This document shows positions 14,293 to 22,312 of a stretch of DNA of 27,708 nt, one piece after another. Each line of letters begins with the position of its first letter. Position 1 is the first letter of the stretch. A model generated the notes under the pieces. It worked only from the letters and a program-made list of their open reading frames with translations, was not told where the DNA came from and searched no databases. This DNA comes from a virus. The stretch covers positions 1-27,708 of the IMG/VR virus record IMGVR_UViG_3300032180_000032, one strand, 5' to 3'. A program made the translations under genes and the position numbers.

Positions 14293-14736
14293 CTACCCGT
14301 CCTTCCGCGCGTTGCGGTGGCGGCTGACCCAGCACCGCCGCGCCCATTCCGAACGCTGCTCTGGAGTGGCGTTCAACTGCATTTGCCGAACCCGTTCCCC
14401 TTGCCGTCGCCGATTGTCGGGGTCCGCCCAATACGCTCGGAGTGATTCAGCACGGCGGGAGTAGATACTCGCGACGTTCCCTTGCATACGTGCAACGAGT
14501 CCCTGCATATCAATGCTCACAACTCGGTACCCAGCAGCCCGGTAAGAGTTAGTAACACGTGTTTCCATTGGGAGGCGCGACCGCCTGCGACTAGGCTTGT
14601 CGTAATGGACGATCGTCCACGGAATGCCAAGCCGCCGCGCGAATAGCACAATTTGACGTTGGAGAATATTGCCACTCTCTCCCACGTAGACTTGCCGATC
14701 GGGACCGAAAATCACATATACACCAGCAATCGCCAC
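14293..14736 (-). CDS. GIY-YIG homing endonuclease
   Basis: The GTG at 14736 directly follows the portal TAA, with GGAG upstream inside the portal end. The 147-residue protein has a GIY-YIG domain: GVYVIFGPDRQVYVGE (GVY at 5-7, YVG at 17-19), Arg27 and Glu58 as probable catalytic residues, and NSYRAAGY afterwards. The basic C-terminal half, from ASIYSRRAESLRAYWADPDN on, resembles the DNA-binding tails of freestanding homing nucleases. Base composition is clearly less GC-rich than the portal and virion genes on both sides, consistent with insertion. It probably cuts DNA of related phages lacking it. It is not required for virion assembly. Confidence 0.88.
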   Translation of the reverse strand: MAIAGVYVIFGPDRQVYVGESGNILQRQIVLFARRLGIPWTIVHYDKPSRRRSRLPMETRVTNSYRAAGYRVVSIDMQGLVARMQGNVASIYSRRAESLRAYWADPDNRRRQGERVRQMQLNATPEQRSEWARRCWVSRHRNARKDG

Positions 14737-17358
14737 TTAGGGCTCTCCTCGGTCGATCTCGACGTGGACCTGACCCTTGTCCTTCTTGTCGCGCGCGATG
14801 CGGAGCTTGACCGCCTTGCTTGGGGCGGGGGGAGGAGGAGCGGGCGGGGTGGCTTTCGCCACCTCCACGGCCGCTTGCCCGCGGATATGCTCCGCTTGGA
14901 GTGACGCGTCCACTTCCCGTTTATGCGCCTCGTCCTGTTGCTTCAGTTCCGCGTGCTTCAAGCCCAAGGCCGCATGGGCGAGCCCGGCTTGCCGTTCCTC
15001 GCTAATCTGCGCCAAGGCCGCTTGGAGATCGGGCGAGGGCACCGGCGGCCCCGGAGGCGCCGCAGGCGCAATGGCCGGTGGAGGCGGAGGCTCAGGCGGT
15101 GGAGCGGGTGGCCCCCCCGGAGCTGGCGCTCCAGCGCCCAGAGGTAATGCCGCATGGGGCGGTGCAGCTCCCGCACCAACGGGGGGCGGACCCCCCGGCG
15201 CTGGTTGCATCAGGCTATTCGGTGGCGTCATCGCTTGCCGGTGGTCCTCCACATGCTCGATCAACATCTGGCGGACCTTCCACGGCTTCGCGTCGTCCAG
15301 AATGATCTCCTCATGCACGTCGATGTGGATGGCATGGTCATCATCGGCGGGCAAGAAAACATCCGAGCCGTCCTTGTTCCGGAACACGACCTGCGGCTGC
15401 CCCGTCGGTTGCCCATCCGGACCCACGGCCGGAGGGCCTTGCTCGACCTGAATCTGGCCCTTCTCGAAGTTGATGTTCTCTTTCCGCGCCTTCGCATAGT
15501 GACGGGTCTGACTCGCGAACGCGCCTTCGACGCCCCGACCGAGGTCCATGAGCGCGAGCCCCTTTTGCGGGGTCATCCACCCTTTTTCCGTAAAGTCCTT
15601 GATGTCCGCCCGCATCGCGGCTTGACTCTGTGGCTTGAAGCCCTCGAGATCAATGTCGATGTCGTCCGGGTCCGGGAGATCGTCCCCCGTGATGCTTTCC
15701 ACCATGAACTCTAGGTCCTGCCGATGGACGGGGAGCCAGCGAGTTTCGTCGGGGTCGTAGCCCCACCGCGCAATCGTCAACTGCTGGCGGCCCCACTGAA
15801 TGAACGTCTTCTTGAGCTGCATCACCGCGTCCACCAACTGTCCCGCTTCCGCTTCCTGCAAGAGCTGGACGGCGATCCCCGAGTCCACGCCCGGAGGAAC
15901 TTGGCCGCGCTGAATCTCGTGGAAGCTCCCGATATCGAACATGGCCTTCAGGGCTTCCTCGATCATCCGCCAGCGATCCGGGCTCACCGTCACCGGCCCG
16001 ACTTTCTGAATGATCTCGCCCAAGGCTTTGTTCATCACGGCCGAGTGCATAGGGATCTTGACGTGGCCCCCCGCCACGTTCGTGATGTTGTCGAACAACC
16101 CCGGGATGTCCAAGCCCACCCACTGGCCGATGCCCGCGAGCCCTTGCTCCTGCAAGGCCAAGCCCCATTGCTGGTTGATGACCTTTTGGGGACTCACCAA
16201 GTCCCGGCACATCGCCCGCCCGTAGGGATCATAAGGCCGCCGCTCGTCGTAGAGCGCGGTATAAGGCACTATCCCTTGCGGGAGGCCTTGCGCGTCTTGG
16301 TCGGGGTCCTGCGGGTAGAGGAGTTCGGTGCCTCCAACTACGAGTAAGCGGCCATGTGGGAGAGCTTCTGATGGCGCTTCCCAATACTCGGAGAGCAGGG
16401 TGAGCTCGCGATCCGGTAACCGCCCACCGTCACGACCCGTGAGTAGATCGTTCCCCGTGATCGTGCCGTACGGGGCAGTGATACTGCGGACGATGCTTTC
16501 GTAGTTCCGGATGGTCGTGATGCCTGCAACCGTGGACACGTTGCGCGCGGCAGCTCCATACTTCTCCTTGATGACGGAGATCGGGACCACTTCGGTATCG
16601 ACCAGCCAGCGGAACCCTTCCGCGACATCTAAGCCCATTGCATCCCGGTTAATGCGGATGTTGAACAAACTCCGGACTGCCGTATCCACGTCGCCCGGCC
16701 GATAGCGATAGGCCCCTTCCGTGATGGGGTTGCCATCCCCGTCCGCCAAGAGATTTCCTTCGCGGTCCACGGGATACTCGGTCTGGTCCCCCGTCTGCGG
16801 ATGCGGGGCCATCACCGTCGCATTGCGGAGCGTGCCGATCTTCGGGTTCCAGAAGCTCTTGAGCCAGCTCGCCCCACAGCCGAAGGCGAGCCATAAGGCC
16901 GCGCGAGACTTGCCGTCGAGGTCCGTTTTCTTCCAGCGGTCCTGGAGGAAGTTCGAGCCCACCGTCGCGCGGTCGCGTTCCTCGTAGTCGTTCGACTTGG
17001 GGGTCGCGCGCCACGACATCGTGGGGGAGAGGAGGCGCTGCATCCGGGCGCGGAGAATGGGCCGGATGTAGTTGTAGGTGACCCGGACTTTGTTGTCGAT
17101 GTTGGGCGCGTCCATCCACACCTTCTCCCGAAGCGCCCAGTCGATGTGCATTCTTCCATCAATGAACAACAGGTGCTGCGTGGCGAGCTTGTAGCGCCCG
17201 ATCGCATCGAATTGCCCGTCGTTGATCACTCGGCCGACGTAATCGGCCTTCTTGCGGTTGTCCGCGTCAAGCGCGGGATAGTCGGGCGTCCGGGAATAGG
17301 CTAAGGTCCCTGGCGTGTTGACATCGTTCGCGTGATCCGGGGCTACCGTGGTCGCCAT
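14737..17358 (-). CDS. Portal protein, P22-like
   Basis: The ATG at 17358 (TAATG junction) gives 873 residues. The body reads as a P22-type portal: ADYVGRVINDGQFDAIGRYK, MHIDWALREKVWM, NKVRVTYNYIRPILRARMQR, QWGLALQEQGLAGIGQWVGL, HEIQRGQVPPGVDSGIAVQL. Residues about 735-795 are a Pro/Gly/Ala-rich linker. Then comes a Gln/Lys/Glu-rich helix (RQAGLAHAALGLKHAELKQQ) that may form the barrel or contact the tail. P22 gp1 is about 725 residues, so this version is long because of the C-terminal extension. It should form the dodecameric vertex through which DNA is packaged. Its place downstream of the large terminase supports the call. Confidence 0.9.
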   Translation of the reverse strand: MATTVAPDHANDVNTPGTLAYSRTPDYPALDADNRKKADYVGRVINDGQFDAIGRYKLATQHLLFIDGRMHIDWALREKVWMDAPNIDNKVRVTYNYIRPILRARMQRLLSPTMSWRATPKSNDYEERDRATVGSNFLQDRWKKTDLDGKSRAALWLAFGCGASWLKSFWNPKIGTLRNATVMAPHPQTGDQTEYPVDREGNLLADGDGNPITEGAYRYRPGDVDTAVRSLFNIRINRDAMGLDVAEGFRWLVDTEVVPISVIKEKYGAAARNVSTVAGITTIRNYESIVRSITAPYGTITGNDLLTGRDGGRLPDRELTLLSEYWEAPSEALPHGRLLVVGGTELLYPQDPDQDAQGLPQGIVPYTALYDERRPYDPYGRAMCRDLVSPQKVINQQWGLALQEQGLAGIGQWVGLDIPGLFDNITNVAGGHVKIPMHSAVMNKALGEIIQKVGPVTVSPDRWRMIEEALKAMFDIGSFHEIQRGQVPPGVDSGIAVQLLQEAEAGQLVDAVMQLKKTFIQWGRQQLTIARWGYDPDETRWLPVHRQDLEFMVESITGDDLPDPDDIDIDLEGFKPQSQAAMRADIKDFTEKGWMTPQKGLALMDLGRGVEGAFASQTRHYAKARKENINFEKGQIQVEQGPPAVGPDGQPTGQPQVVFRNKDGSDVFLPADDDHAIHIDVHEEIILDDAKPWKVRQMLIEHVEDHRQAMTPPNSLMQPAPGGPPPVGAGAAPPHAALPLGAGAPAPGGPPAPPPEPPPPPAIAPAAPPGPPVPSPDLQAALAQISEERQAGLAHAALGLKHAELKQQDEAHKREVDASLQAEHIRGQAAVEVAKATPPAPPPPAPSKAVKLRIARDKKDKGQVHVEIDRGEP

Positions 17359-17555
17359 TAGCAGGACGCCCACACGGTCATGGTGGGCACGTCGTCCCGC
17401 ACCTCGAGCGCTAACCCGAGTTCCACGGCTAAGGGCGCCACATCGGCCACCGCGGTGGGATGCACGACCAGTTTGGTGGGCGTTTCGCCCCCTTGGTTGA
17501 TGACCGCCTGTATCGCCCGCTGCACGTCACTCAGGACCAGATTGGTCGTGGTCAC
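17358..17555 (-). CDS. Small unknown protein upstream of portal (65 aa)
   Basis: A GTG at 17555 overlaps the upstream stop (GTGA) and the frame ends in a TAATG junction with the portal gene. The 65 residues begin VTTTNLVLSDVQRAIQAVIN and later have LVVHPTAVADVAPLA. This is a compact alpha/beta mini-domain. I do not recognise it. Confidence 0.7.
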   Translation of the reverse strand: MTTTNLVLSDVQRAIQAVINQGGETPTKLVVHPTAVADVAPLAVELGLALEVRDDVPTMTVWASC

Positions 17556-17860
17556 CGCTCGCCCCCTTGGCGGTCCTGCCAGAGCTGCAACACGCGGTCC
17601 TCCGTCATGCCGAGATCGAAATGCAAGAGTCGGGCTTCGCGCTCCAAGTCTGCCCGCACTTCGGGGCTCTCCCAATTCTGCACGAAACTGTGCAACTTCT
17701 CGGGGAGCAGCTTGATCGGCTCCGCACTCTTGGGTGTCACCGCGTCGCGGGGGGGAATCTGATTCCCCTCTTTCCAGGCGGCGTAGAGGCGATCTTCCGC
17801 CACCCGCTTGTCCCGCACGGCGTCCTCGTAGACCGAGCGGGAGACCCAGGGCCACTTCAT
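17552..17860 (-). CDS. Small helical protein between phosphatase and portal genes
   Basis: The ATG at 17860 overlaps the upstream stop. The 102 residues begin MKWPWVSRSVYEDAVRDKRV and are helical and charged. The end (EREARLLHFDLGMTEDRVLQ) may be a coiled coil. Small proteins with this 'W-P-W, then helical' opening often lie just before portal genes in phages. The function is unknown and an assembly factor is possible. Confidence 0.75.
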   Translation of the reverse strand: MKWPWVSRSVYEDAVRDKRVAEDRLYAAWKEGNQIPPRDAVTPKSAEPIKLLPEKLHSFVQNWESPEVRADLEREARLLHFDLGMTEDRVLQLWQDRQGGER

Positions 17861-18468
17861 GCGGTCGCCTTCGCTTTCGCGCCACTCCGATGCGCGTACT
17901 CCGCGCGCTTGGTGTCCTCGTTCACGCGCAACACGTCCCCCGGGTCCGGTGCTCCATGCGTGGGAATCCCCGTCGTCCCCTTATGGGCCAGGATGTTCGG
18001 CAAGCTGTAGACCTGCCGCCCATGCACGACCACGAGCACATCTTCCTGTTTCCCGACCTGGCGCAACTGGCCCACGATCTTCGCCCACCGCCGGTAGAAG
18101 TCCGCGTAACTCTCACCCTCCGGGGCCGGCTGTGTCGGCTTCTGATGCTGCAACCTGTCGAGCTGCGGCTTGGCCGTCATCACGGGTTGTCCGGTAATGC
18201 GCCCCACGTTCCACGTCCGCAAGGCTTGGTCCGCCACGACCGGGATGCCGCCCAACTCCTTCGCGATCAACTCGGCCGTCTCTTTCGCGCGCGGCAGGTC
18301 ACTCGCGAAGATGAGGGTTGGCGGCGTCCCCCGCAATGCATCGGCGGCGGCATGAGCTTCCGCTTTCCCTTGGGCCGAGATGCCGATGTCCCCCCAGCCC
18401 CGGATACGCTCCTCCGTGGGGTGGTCGCTATTATGGGCAGTCGACGCATGCCGGGCTACGTAAAGCAT
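17857..18468 (-). CDS. Histidine phosphatase (phosphoglycerate mutase-like)
   Basis: The 203-residue protein starts at ATG 18468, 13 bases inside the end of the nuclease VII gene. Motifs of the histidine phosphatase superfamily are in order: ARHAST (R6, phospho-accepting H7), SDLPRAKETAELI (R60), PEGESYADFY (E117) and VVVHGRQV (H149). The family removes phosphate groups from sugars, nucleotides or proteins via a phosphohistidine intermediate. The first motif is RHAST rather than the usual RHGET, so specificity may differ. Length is normal, and no transmembrane part is seen. It is a metabolic or regulatory gene lodged in the packaging module, so it is an accessory gene whose substrate cannot be inferred. 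The call is confident at family level only. Confidence 0.88.
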   Translation of the reverse strand: MLYVARHASTAHNSDHPTEERIRGWGDIGISAQGKAEAHAAADALRGTPPTLIFASDLPRAKETAELIAKELGGIPVVADQALRTWNVGRITGQPVMTAKPQLDRLQHQKPTQPAPEGESYADFYRRWAKIVGQLRQVGKQEDVLVVVHGRQVYSLPNILAHKGTTGIPTHGAPDPGDVLRVNEDTKRAEYAHRSGAKAKATA

Positions 18469-18950
18469 ATTGCCCCGTGCAGATATGCCATGGCGCGATC
18501 ACCGCAATTGGCATCTATCAACCCTTCGATGAATCCGACGGCCCGATTGCACCGATCACACAATAGGCCGCGAATCTTTCCCGTCTTGTGGTGATGGTCG
18601 ACCGCCAATCGCTTGACTTTCCCTCGCCATATCTGCGTTTCGGGTTGGCGGCAGATCGCACACGTACCGTTTTGGGCTTTGAGCATATCATCGTACTGCT
18701 GATGCGTAAGCCCGAACATGCGACGGAGGTGCCGATCATGCCGTTTCTCAGGATGCCTGCCATGATACCGACGCGCATTAGCTAATGTCTTGTCACGGTT
18801 CTTGGCACGCCACCGTCTATGATATGCGCGCCTACGCTCGGCAGTTCGTTCCCGATGCTTACGAGCGTATTCGCGAGCATATGTACGCAGGTATTCCTTG
18901 TTGGCCTCACGCCATGCGCGATCCCTAGCACGCTCACGTTCCGTTTTCAC
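18456..18950 (-). CDS. Endonuclease VII-type (HNH-fold) recombination/packaging nuclease
   Basis: A GTG at 18950 overlaps the terminase stop as GTGA and gives 164 residues. The basic helical N-terminus leads to FGLTHQQYDDMLKAQNGTCA, then C97xxC100, VDHHHKTGKIRGLLCDRCN (D118, H119-H121, C131, C134) and a helix. These are the zinc and His-metal motifs of the Recombination endonuclease VII family (T4 gp49 class), which resolves branched DNA so that the terminase can package it. Lying directly after the large terminase fits this job. Base composition is somewhat lower in GC than the surrounding virion genes. The reading of the C-terminal 50 residues as a nuclease domain is clear. Confidence 0.9.
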   Translation of the reverse strand: MKTERERARDRAWREANKEYLRTYAREYARKHRERTAERRRAYHRRWRAKNRDKTLANARRYHGRHPEKRHDRHLRRMFGLTHQQYDDMLKAQNGTCAICRQPETQIWRGKVKRLAVDHHHKTGKIRGLLCDRCNRAVGFIEGLIDANCGDRAMAYLHGAICFT

Positions 18951-20530
18951 GTGAGGTCCACCTCTGGCGGGGCGAAGTCTAGGTCGGGATCGGTCCGCTC
19001 CTTGCGGAACCGTCCGGCCGCGTGTTTCTGCATGACCTTCGCGGAATCCTGCGCTTCCCGATAACTCAGATCGTCCAGCTTTTGCCGCAGCATCGCCTTG
19101 GTATGATCGGGCTCGTCGGGCTGGAACGGTCGCACCAGGGCCAGATACCGCAGGCAGTCCGTGCAATCGTCATCCGCCTTCACCGGCTTGAAGGGCACGT
19201 TCTGCTGCCAGCGGTAGCGCTGGAGCTCCCAGACCAAGCGGGAGTCGTTCGTATGGCCTTCCCAGGCACTACTCCACAGGCTCGCCACGAAATAGATGCG
19301 CGGCGCCCCGAGCTTTCGGTGGCCCTTGTCGTCCATCTGCGTGGGGTGCCAATGCCCCGGGTCCTGCCAGGCCATGCGCTGAATCAGGTCAATGCTCGCC
19401 TTGACTGAGCCCGCATCCTTCGGCACGGGCGAGGCAAAGATCCCGTGTTCCGCCATGTTCACGATGCTCTGCGCGCCAGAGCCTCCGGGATCAGCAAACA
19501 CCAGCGCGTTCGGACAATGCCAGCGGGCCAAGAGCTCCAAGTACTGACGTGCATGGTAACTGTCTGGGCGGTCCGTCTGGAAATGCTCCGCGACACAGTA
19601 CCAGTTGCCCTCGTGGTCCAAGGCGCTTAGGAGTCCGGCATGGCGCTTGTTGGGGTCGATGGTGAGCACCCACGAGTAGGGGCGGTTCGGCGGTAACGTA
19701 GGCACGTAGTAATGTCGCCAGTCCTGGAACTGCGGGAACACGAGGCCTTCGACAAAGCCGTATTCCCCGTAGAGGCGGGTGCGCTTCTCCTGCTCCGAAA
19801 TGACGGGATCAGCCTGGAGACGTTCTGCGGCGCCTTGGGCCGCCGGGTTGTCGGCCATGCCCATTTGGATAATCGTCACGCCCGACGTGGACCCCTTCGC
19901 TGACGACTTCCAGATGCGATCCCCACGCTGATACTCGGGTTTCGCCACAGGTTCGTAGAGTCGCGAGTACGTCCAGTCCATGCCCAGGAGTGGGGTGAAC
20001 GCTAAGACCAAGACCCCGTTCGTCGTGGCGAAGCGCTGCATACAGCTCCCATAGAGCCGCACGTCTTCTGGCTCCTCGTCCAGCACGATCAAGTCCACCG
20101 TGTCCGATTCGAACGCCATGAAGCCTTGCTCTTGCGCCTTCCCCCAGAGACTGCTTTCGCCGTATTGGTCACGCCAAGTAATGACGGGGTGCGGGCTCTG
20201 CGTATAACTCGCGCCGAGTCCCGCGAACACGTCTGTGAGCAAGCGTTGCTCCCAATTCGAGCGCCACTTCTCGAACGTCAGCGGCGCCACCCAGACTTTG
20301 AGGGCCCGTTGCGGATTCCTGAGCCGCGCGTAGATTGGTCCTTCTCGCCGAATCAGTCGCCCGACAATCCCTGCACTCAAAACCGATTTTCCAGATTGAG
20401 TCCCCCCGAGTATCATCACGATATCACTGTGGGCTTGCAATCCGATTTGCTGTTGGCGGTGCCACGGAAAGAGGGGAAACCACAAGTCGCGCAGTCCCGC
20501 TTGGAAGGCTTCGGGACTCGCAATCGTCAC
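18947..20530 (-). CDS. terL: Terminase large subunit
   Basis: The start chosen is the GTG at 20530, which overlaps the upstream stop (GTGA), giving 527 residues. Walker A is GGTQSGKS at residues 42-49. Walker B is LIVLDEEPED at 147-156, followed by a motif III-like LAFTP near 177-180. The C-terminal half has the RNaseH-like nuclease acidic residues in LTIDPNKRHAG (D292) and VFADPGGSG (D347). It is the ATP-driven motor and endonuclease that packages DNA into proheads through the portal. Upstream is a possible small subunit, downstream the nuclease VII and portal genes. Which packaging type (headful or cos) is used cannot be told from the sequence. Confidence 0.93.
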   Translation of the reverse strand: MTIASPEAFQAGLRDLWFPLFPWHRQQQIGLQAHSDIVMILGGTQSGKSVLSAGIVGRLIRREGPIYARLRNPQRALKVWVAPLTFEKWRSNWEQRLLTDVFAGLGASYTQSPHPVITWRDQYGESSLWGKAQEQGFMAFESDTVDLIVLDEEPEDVRLYGSCMQRFATTNGVLVLAFTPLLGMDWTYSRLYEPVAKPEYQRGDRIWKSSAKGSTSGVTIIQMGMADNPAAQGAAERLQADPVISEQEKRTRLYGEYGFVEGLVFPQFQDWRHYYVPTLPPNRPYSWVLTIDPNKRHAGLLSALDHEGNWYCVAEHFQTDRPDSYHARQYLELLARWHCPNALVFADPGGSGAQSIVNMAEHGIFASPVPKDAGSVKASIDLIQRMAWQDPGHWHPTQMDDKGHRKLGAPRIYFVASLWSSAWEGHTNDSRLVWELQRYRWQQNVPFKPVKADDDCTDCLRYLALVRPFQPDEPDHTKAMLRQKLDDLSYREAQDSAKVMQKHAAGRFRKERTDPDLDFAPPEVDLT

Positions 20531-20739
20531 GCCGTCGTCCGCACAGGAGGCGCGAGCCACTCCACCGTATCCCGCGTCACTGTAACCCAACACGTCGGCT
20601 GCGTGCGCTCGAGCTTGGTCACCCGTTGCTCCAACGCTTCAAAGCGGGGGCTCGTCACGTCTACGAGCCATGGGAGTGGGGTGGCTGCGGAGACCGCCGC
20701 GCCCGCGACCCAGCGGAGCCAGCGGGCCAGCTTACGCAC
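20527..20739 (-). CDS. Small membrane-associated protein with coiled coil (70 aa)
   Basis: The GTG at 20739 has GGAGG about 7 bases upstream and overlaps the previous gene by 8 bases. The product begins VRKLARWLRWVAGAAVSAAT (GTG read as Met), with a moderately hydrophobic, possibly membrane-spanning stretch at about residues 8-28. A short coiled-coil segment (RFEALEQRVTKLERTQP) follows, then TCWVTVTRDTVEWLA. Such small TM-plus-coiled-coil proteins can be spanin-like or signal-anchored. Here it lies just before the large terminase, so a lysis role is doubtful. Unknown. Confidence 0.6.
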   Translation of the reverse strand: MRKLARWLRWVAGAAVSAATPLPWLVDVTSPRFEALEQRVTKLERTQPTCWVTVTRDTVEWLAPPVRTTA

Positions 20740-20908
20740 GCAACGCCTCCACGATCTCTTGCCCTGCCGCGTGACCGGGGCATTTCTCCCACCGGCCGTC
20801 CGCCCAATGCTTGCAGCCACAATGCGCGGTCCACGTGGAGTGCTGCAGCTTGGGATCTTGGAGGTGGAGCACGATATCGCCCCACTTCACCTGCACGGGC
20901 TCGGTCAT
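20732..20908 (-). CDS. Small Cys/His protein (58 aa)
   Basis: An ATG at 20908 overlaps the upstream stop (ATGA). The 58 residues begin MTEPVQVKWGDIVLHLQDPK and then have HCGCKHWADGRWEKCPGH, i.e. Cys, Cys, Cys and His residues placed as in a mini zinc knuckle. It is too short for a family call. It overlaps the next gene by 8 bases. Confidence 0.65.
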   Translation of the reverse strand: MTEPVQVKWGDIVLHLQDPKLQHSTWTAHCGCKHWADGRWEKCPGHAAGQEIVEALRA

Positions 20909-21282
20909 TCCACGAGGCTCGCTTCCACGACGATGGCTTTCAGGAGCTTGGCTTTCCCCTGGGCATCTCCCGGCAAGACGTTCACCAAGCGTGGGATCGC
21001 TTCCAAGAGTTGCTGGGCGGTGAGTTGCGTGGGTTGTTGGGGCGTCAGGTCCACCGTGGGTTGAACGGGCAAGCCTTCCGCGTAGGCAGCGGCGTGTTTC
21101 GTGGCCGACATGAAGTGCGGGTGTGTATCCCGGAACAACGCGCGCTTGAAGGCCGACTGGTGATTCTTATGGGAGAGAAGCGCGGAGAGCCAGGCTTTGT
21201 AGTCGAACGCTGGACGCCCACGCGGATTTGTCGGCCCAACGTCACGCGCAGCGCGCACTTGCACAACGGTGGCCCGACTCAC
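20905..21282 (-). CDS. Candidate terminase small subunit
   Basis: A GTG at 21282 overlaps the upstream stop (GTGA), giving 125 residues; an ATG 8 codons upstream is possible but would overlap more. It begins VSRATVVQVRAARDVGPTNP, has a helical region HQSAFKRALFRDTHPHFMSA, and ends in LTAQQLLEAIPRLVNVLPGD. Size, helical content and location a few small genes upstream of the large terminase make it the best small-subunit candidate. No HTH could be recognised with certainty, so the call rests mainly on context. Another small regulatory or DNA-binding protein is possible. Confidence 0.7.
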   Translation of the reverse strand: MSRATVVQVRAARDVGPTNPRGRPAFDYKAWLSALLSHKNHQSAFKRALFRDTHPHFMSATKHAAAYAEGLPVQPTVDLTPQQPTQLTAQQLLEAIPRLVNVLPGDAQGKAKLLKAIVVEASLVE

Positions 21283-21755
21283 GCGAGAAGTCGCGGCTTG
21301 TGCCAACGGGCATTGAGGGCATCTTGACTACGCCGCGCCATGTCCTGATCCACTGACTGCGTAATCGCCGCTGCCACCGACCAGCCTGCGCGGAGTCGAG
21401 ATGCTAGGGTATTCACGGAGAGACCGCGCTTCCGCGCCCACTCCGCAAGCGTCAGCGATTCACCTTGGTAGGTGATGCGACGATTCTTACTGGTGTTGAG
21501 TGTTTGCTGACGGCGAGTCGCCCACCGGCAATTCTCAGCTTCGTAATTCCCGTCGTTGTTGATCCGATCCAGTTCTCGACCTTCTGGTCGTTCCCCCATA
21601 TCAGCGAGAAAGTTGTCGAACACCGCCCAGCGCTCGCAGCATCTGATGCCACGACCGCCATAACGGGCATAGCCGCGTTGATTGGGATTGTTGCATCGCG
21701 CCCGCATCTTCTGCCAAGACTTGAACGTGCCGGGATACCGTTCGCTCACGTTCAC
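21279..21755 (-). CDS. Freestanding homing-endonuclease-like protein (NUMOD/AP2-like)
   Basis: An ATG at 21755 overlaps the upstream stop (ATGA). The 158 residues contain FKSWQKMRARCNNPNQRGYA, YGGRGIRCCERW, LDRINNDGNYEAENCRWATR and a C-terminal helix (TLAEWARKRGLSVNTLASRL). This is the pattern of a phage family with a conserved YGGRGI..CERW core and DRINNDGNY..NCRWAT, often annotated as HNH/AP2-type homing nucleases. The last part resembles a helix-turn-helix of NUMOD type. Codon and base composition is less GC-rich than the neighbours, suggesting a mobile gene. The exact nuclease class is uncertain. Confidence 0.82.
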   Translation of the reverse strand: MNVSERYPGTFKSWQKMRARCNNPNQRGYARYGGRGIRCCERWAVFDNFLADMGERPEGRELDRINNDGNYEAENCRWATRRQQTLNTSKNRRITYQGESLTLAEWARKRGLSVNTLASRLRAGWSVAAAITQSVDQDMARRSQDALNARWHKPRLLA

Positions 21756-22042
21756 AGGGGCTTGCCGTTCGACCCCAAGAGAGTCGTCGTTGATGGCATA
21801 ATCGGTAATTGGGTTGGGTCCACCACAAAGACGGCGAACGACCCGCCGGCATCGATGTGCGTCAGGAGCTCCGGAAGGATGCGGTCCAGTTGGGTGTCCA
21901 GCATCCCATGCGCGATCTCCCGCGTCTTGTCAGCAGCGACCTTGATGGTCTCGAACCGCGTCCGGTCCTCAGGCGACATGGCCTCGAGCGCGGCGGCGAG
22001 TTTCGGATCCTGTTTGCGACGGAGAGATATCGGGTCGGGCAT
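21752..22042 (-). CDS. Unknown phage protein (96 aa)
   Basis: The ATG at 22042 is directly abutted by AGGAG, an unusually short spacing, so another start is not excluded. The 96 residues begin MPDPISLRRKQDPKLAAALE and continue with charged helices (EDRTRFETIKVAADKTREIA). The end is FAVFVVDPTQLPIMP. The short basic and helical N-terminus could act in regulation. The family is not recognised. The structured leader at 22080-22163 precedes it. Confidence 0.75.
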   Translation of the reverse strand: MPDPISLRRKQDPKLAAALEAMSPEDRTRFETIKVAADKTREIAHGMLDTQLDRILPELLTHIDAGGSFAVFVVDPTQLPIMPSTTTLLGSNGKPL

Positions 22043-22079
22043 CTCCTAAAATGCACTCCCGACGAGGATTGCGAAAGAC

Positions 22080-22163
22080 CTCCGAGCGGCGCGCTGAGCC
22101 CTGTTCTCTTTACCGGACAGGACGCCAAAGAGTCTCGCCCTGGACGAACGCCACCGCTCGGAG
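22080..22163. repeat. Nested inverted repeats between two genes
   Basis: The 10-base arms CTCCGAGCGG (22080-22089) and CCGCTCGGAG (22154-22163) are perfect complements. Inside them CTCTTT (22106-22111) and AAAGAG (22127-22132) form a second pair. Together they would fold into a long stem in the leader of the 96-residue gene, or serve as a protein-binding site. The 122-base gap 22043-22165 holds no other gene. Confidence 0.65.
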
Positions 22164-22165
22164 CC

Positions 22166-22312
22166 CTACCCGTCGTCGTCTAATGCCATCACCGTAATCC
22201 GCACCCGGCGACCACACAGCCCGCAGTGATATATCTCGTAATCCTCGCGGACCTCGCCGCGCGAGAGCGTGGTTCCGCAATCCGGACAGCCGAGCGTCAA
22301 CTCAGGAAGCAC
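22166..22312 (-). CDS. Zinc-ribbon mini-protein (48 aa)
   Basis: The GTG at 22312 is preceded by GGAGGAG at 22323-22329 and lies inside the end of the upstream gene. The 48-residue product begins VLPELTLGCPDCGTTLSRGE (first residue Met) and continues to a CGLC pair. Two CxxC pairs 17 residues apart form a classic zinc ribbon. An acidic DDDG tail ends it. It may bind nucleic acid or act as an adapter. The strong ribosome-binding site makes this small gene credible. Confidence 0.75.
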   Translation of the reverse strand: MLPELTLGCPDCGTTLSRGEVREDYEIYHCGLCGRRVRITVMALDDDG

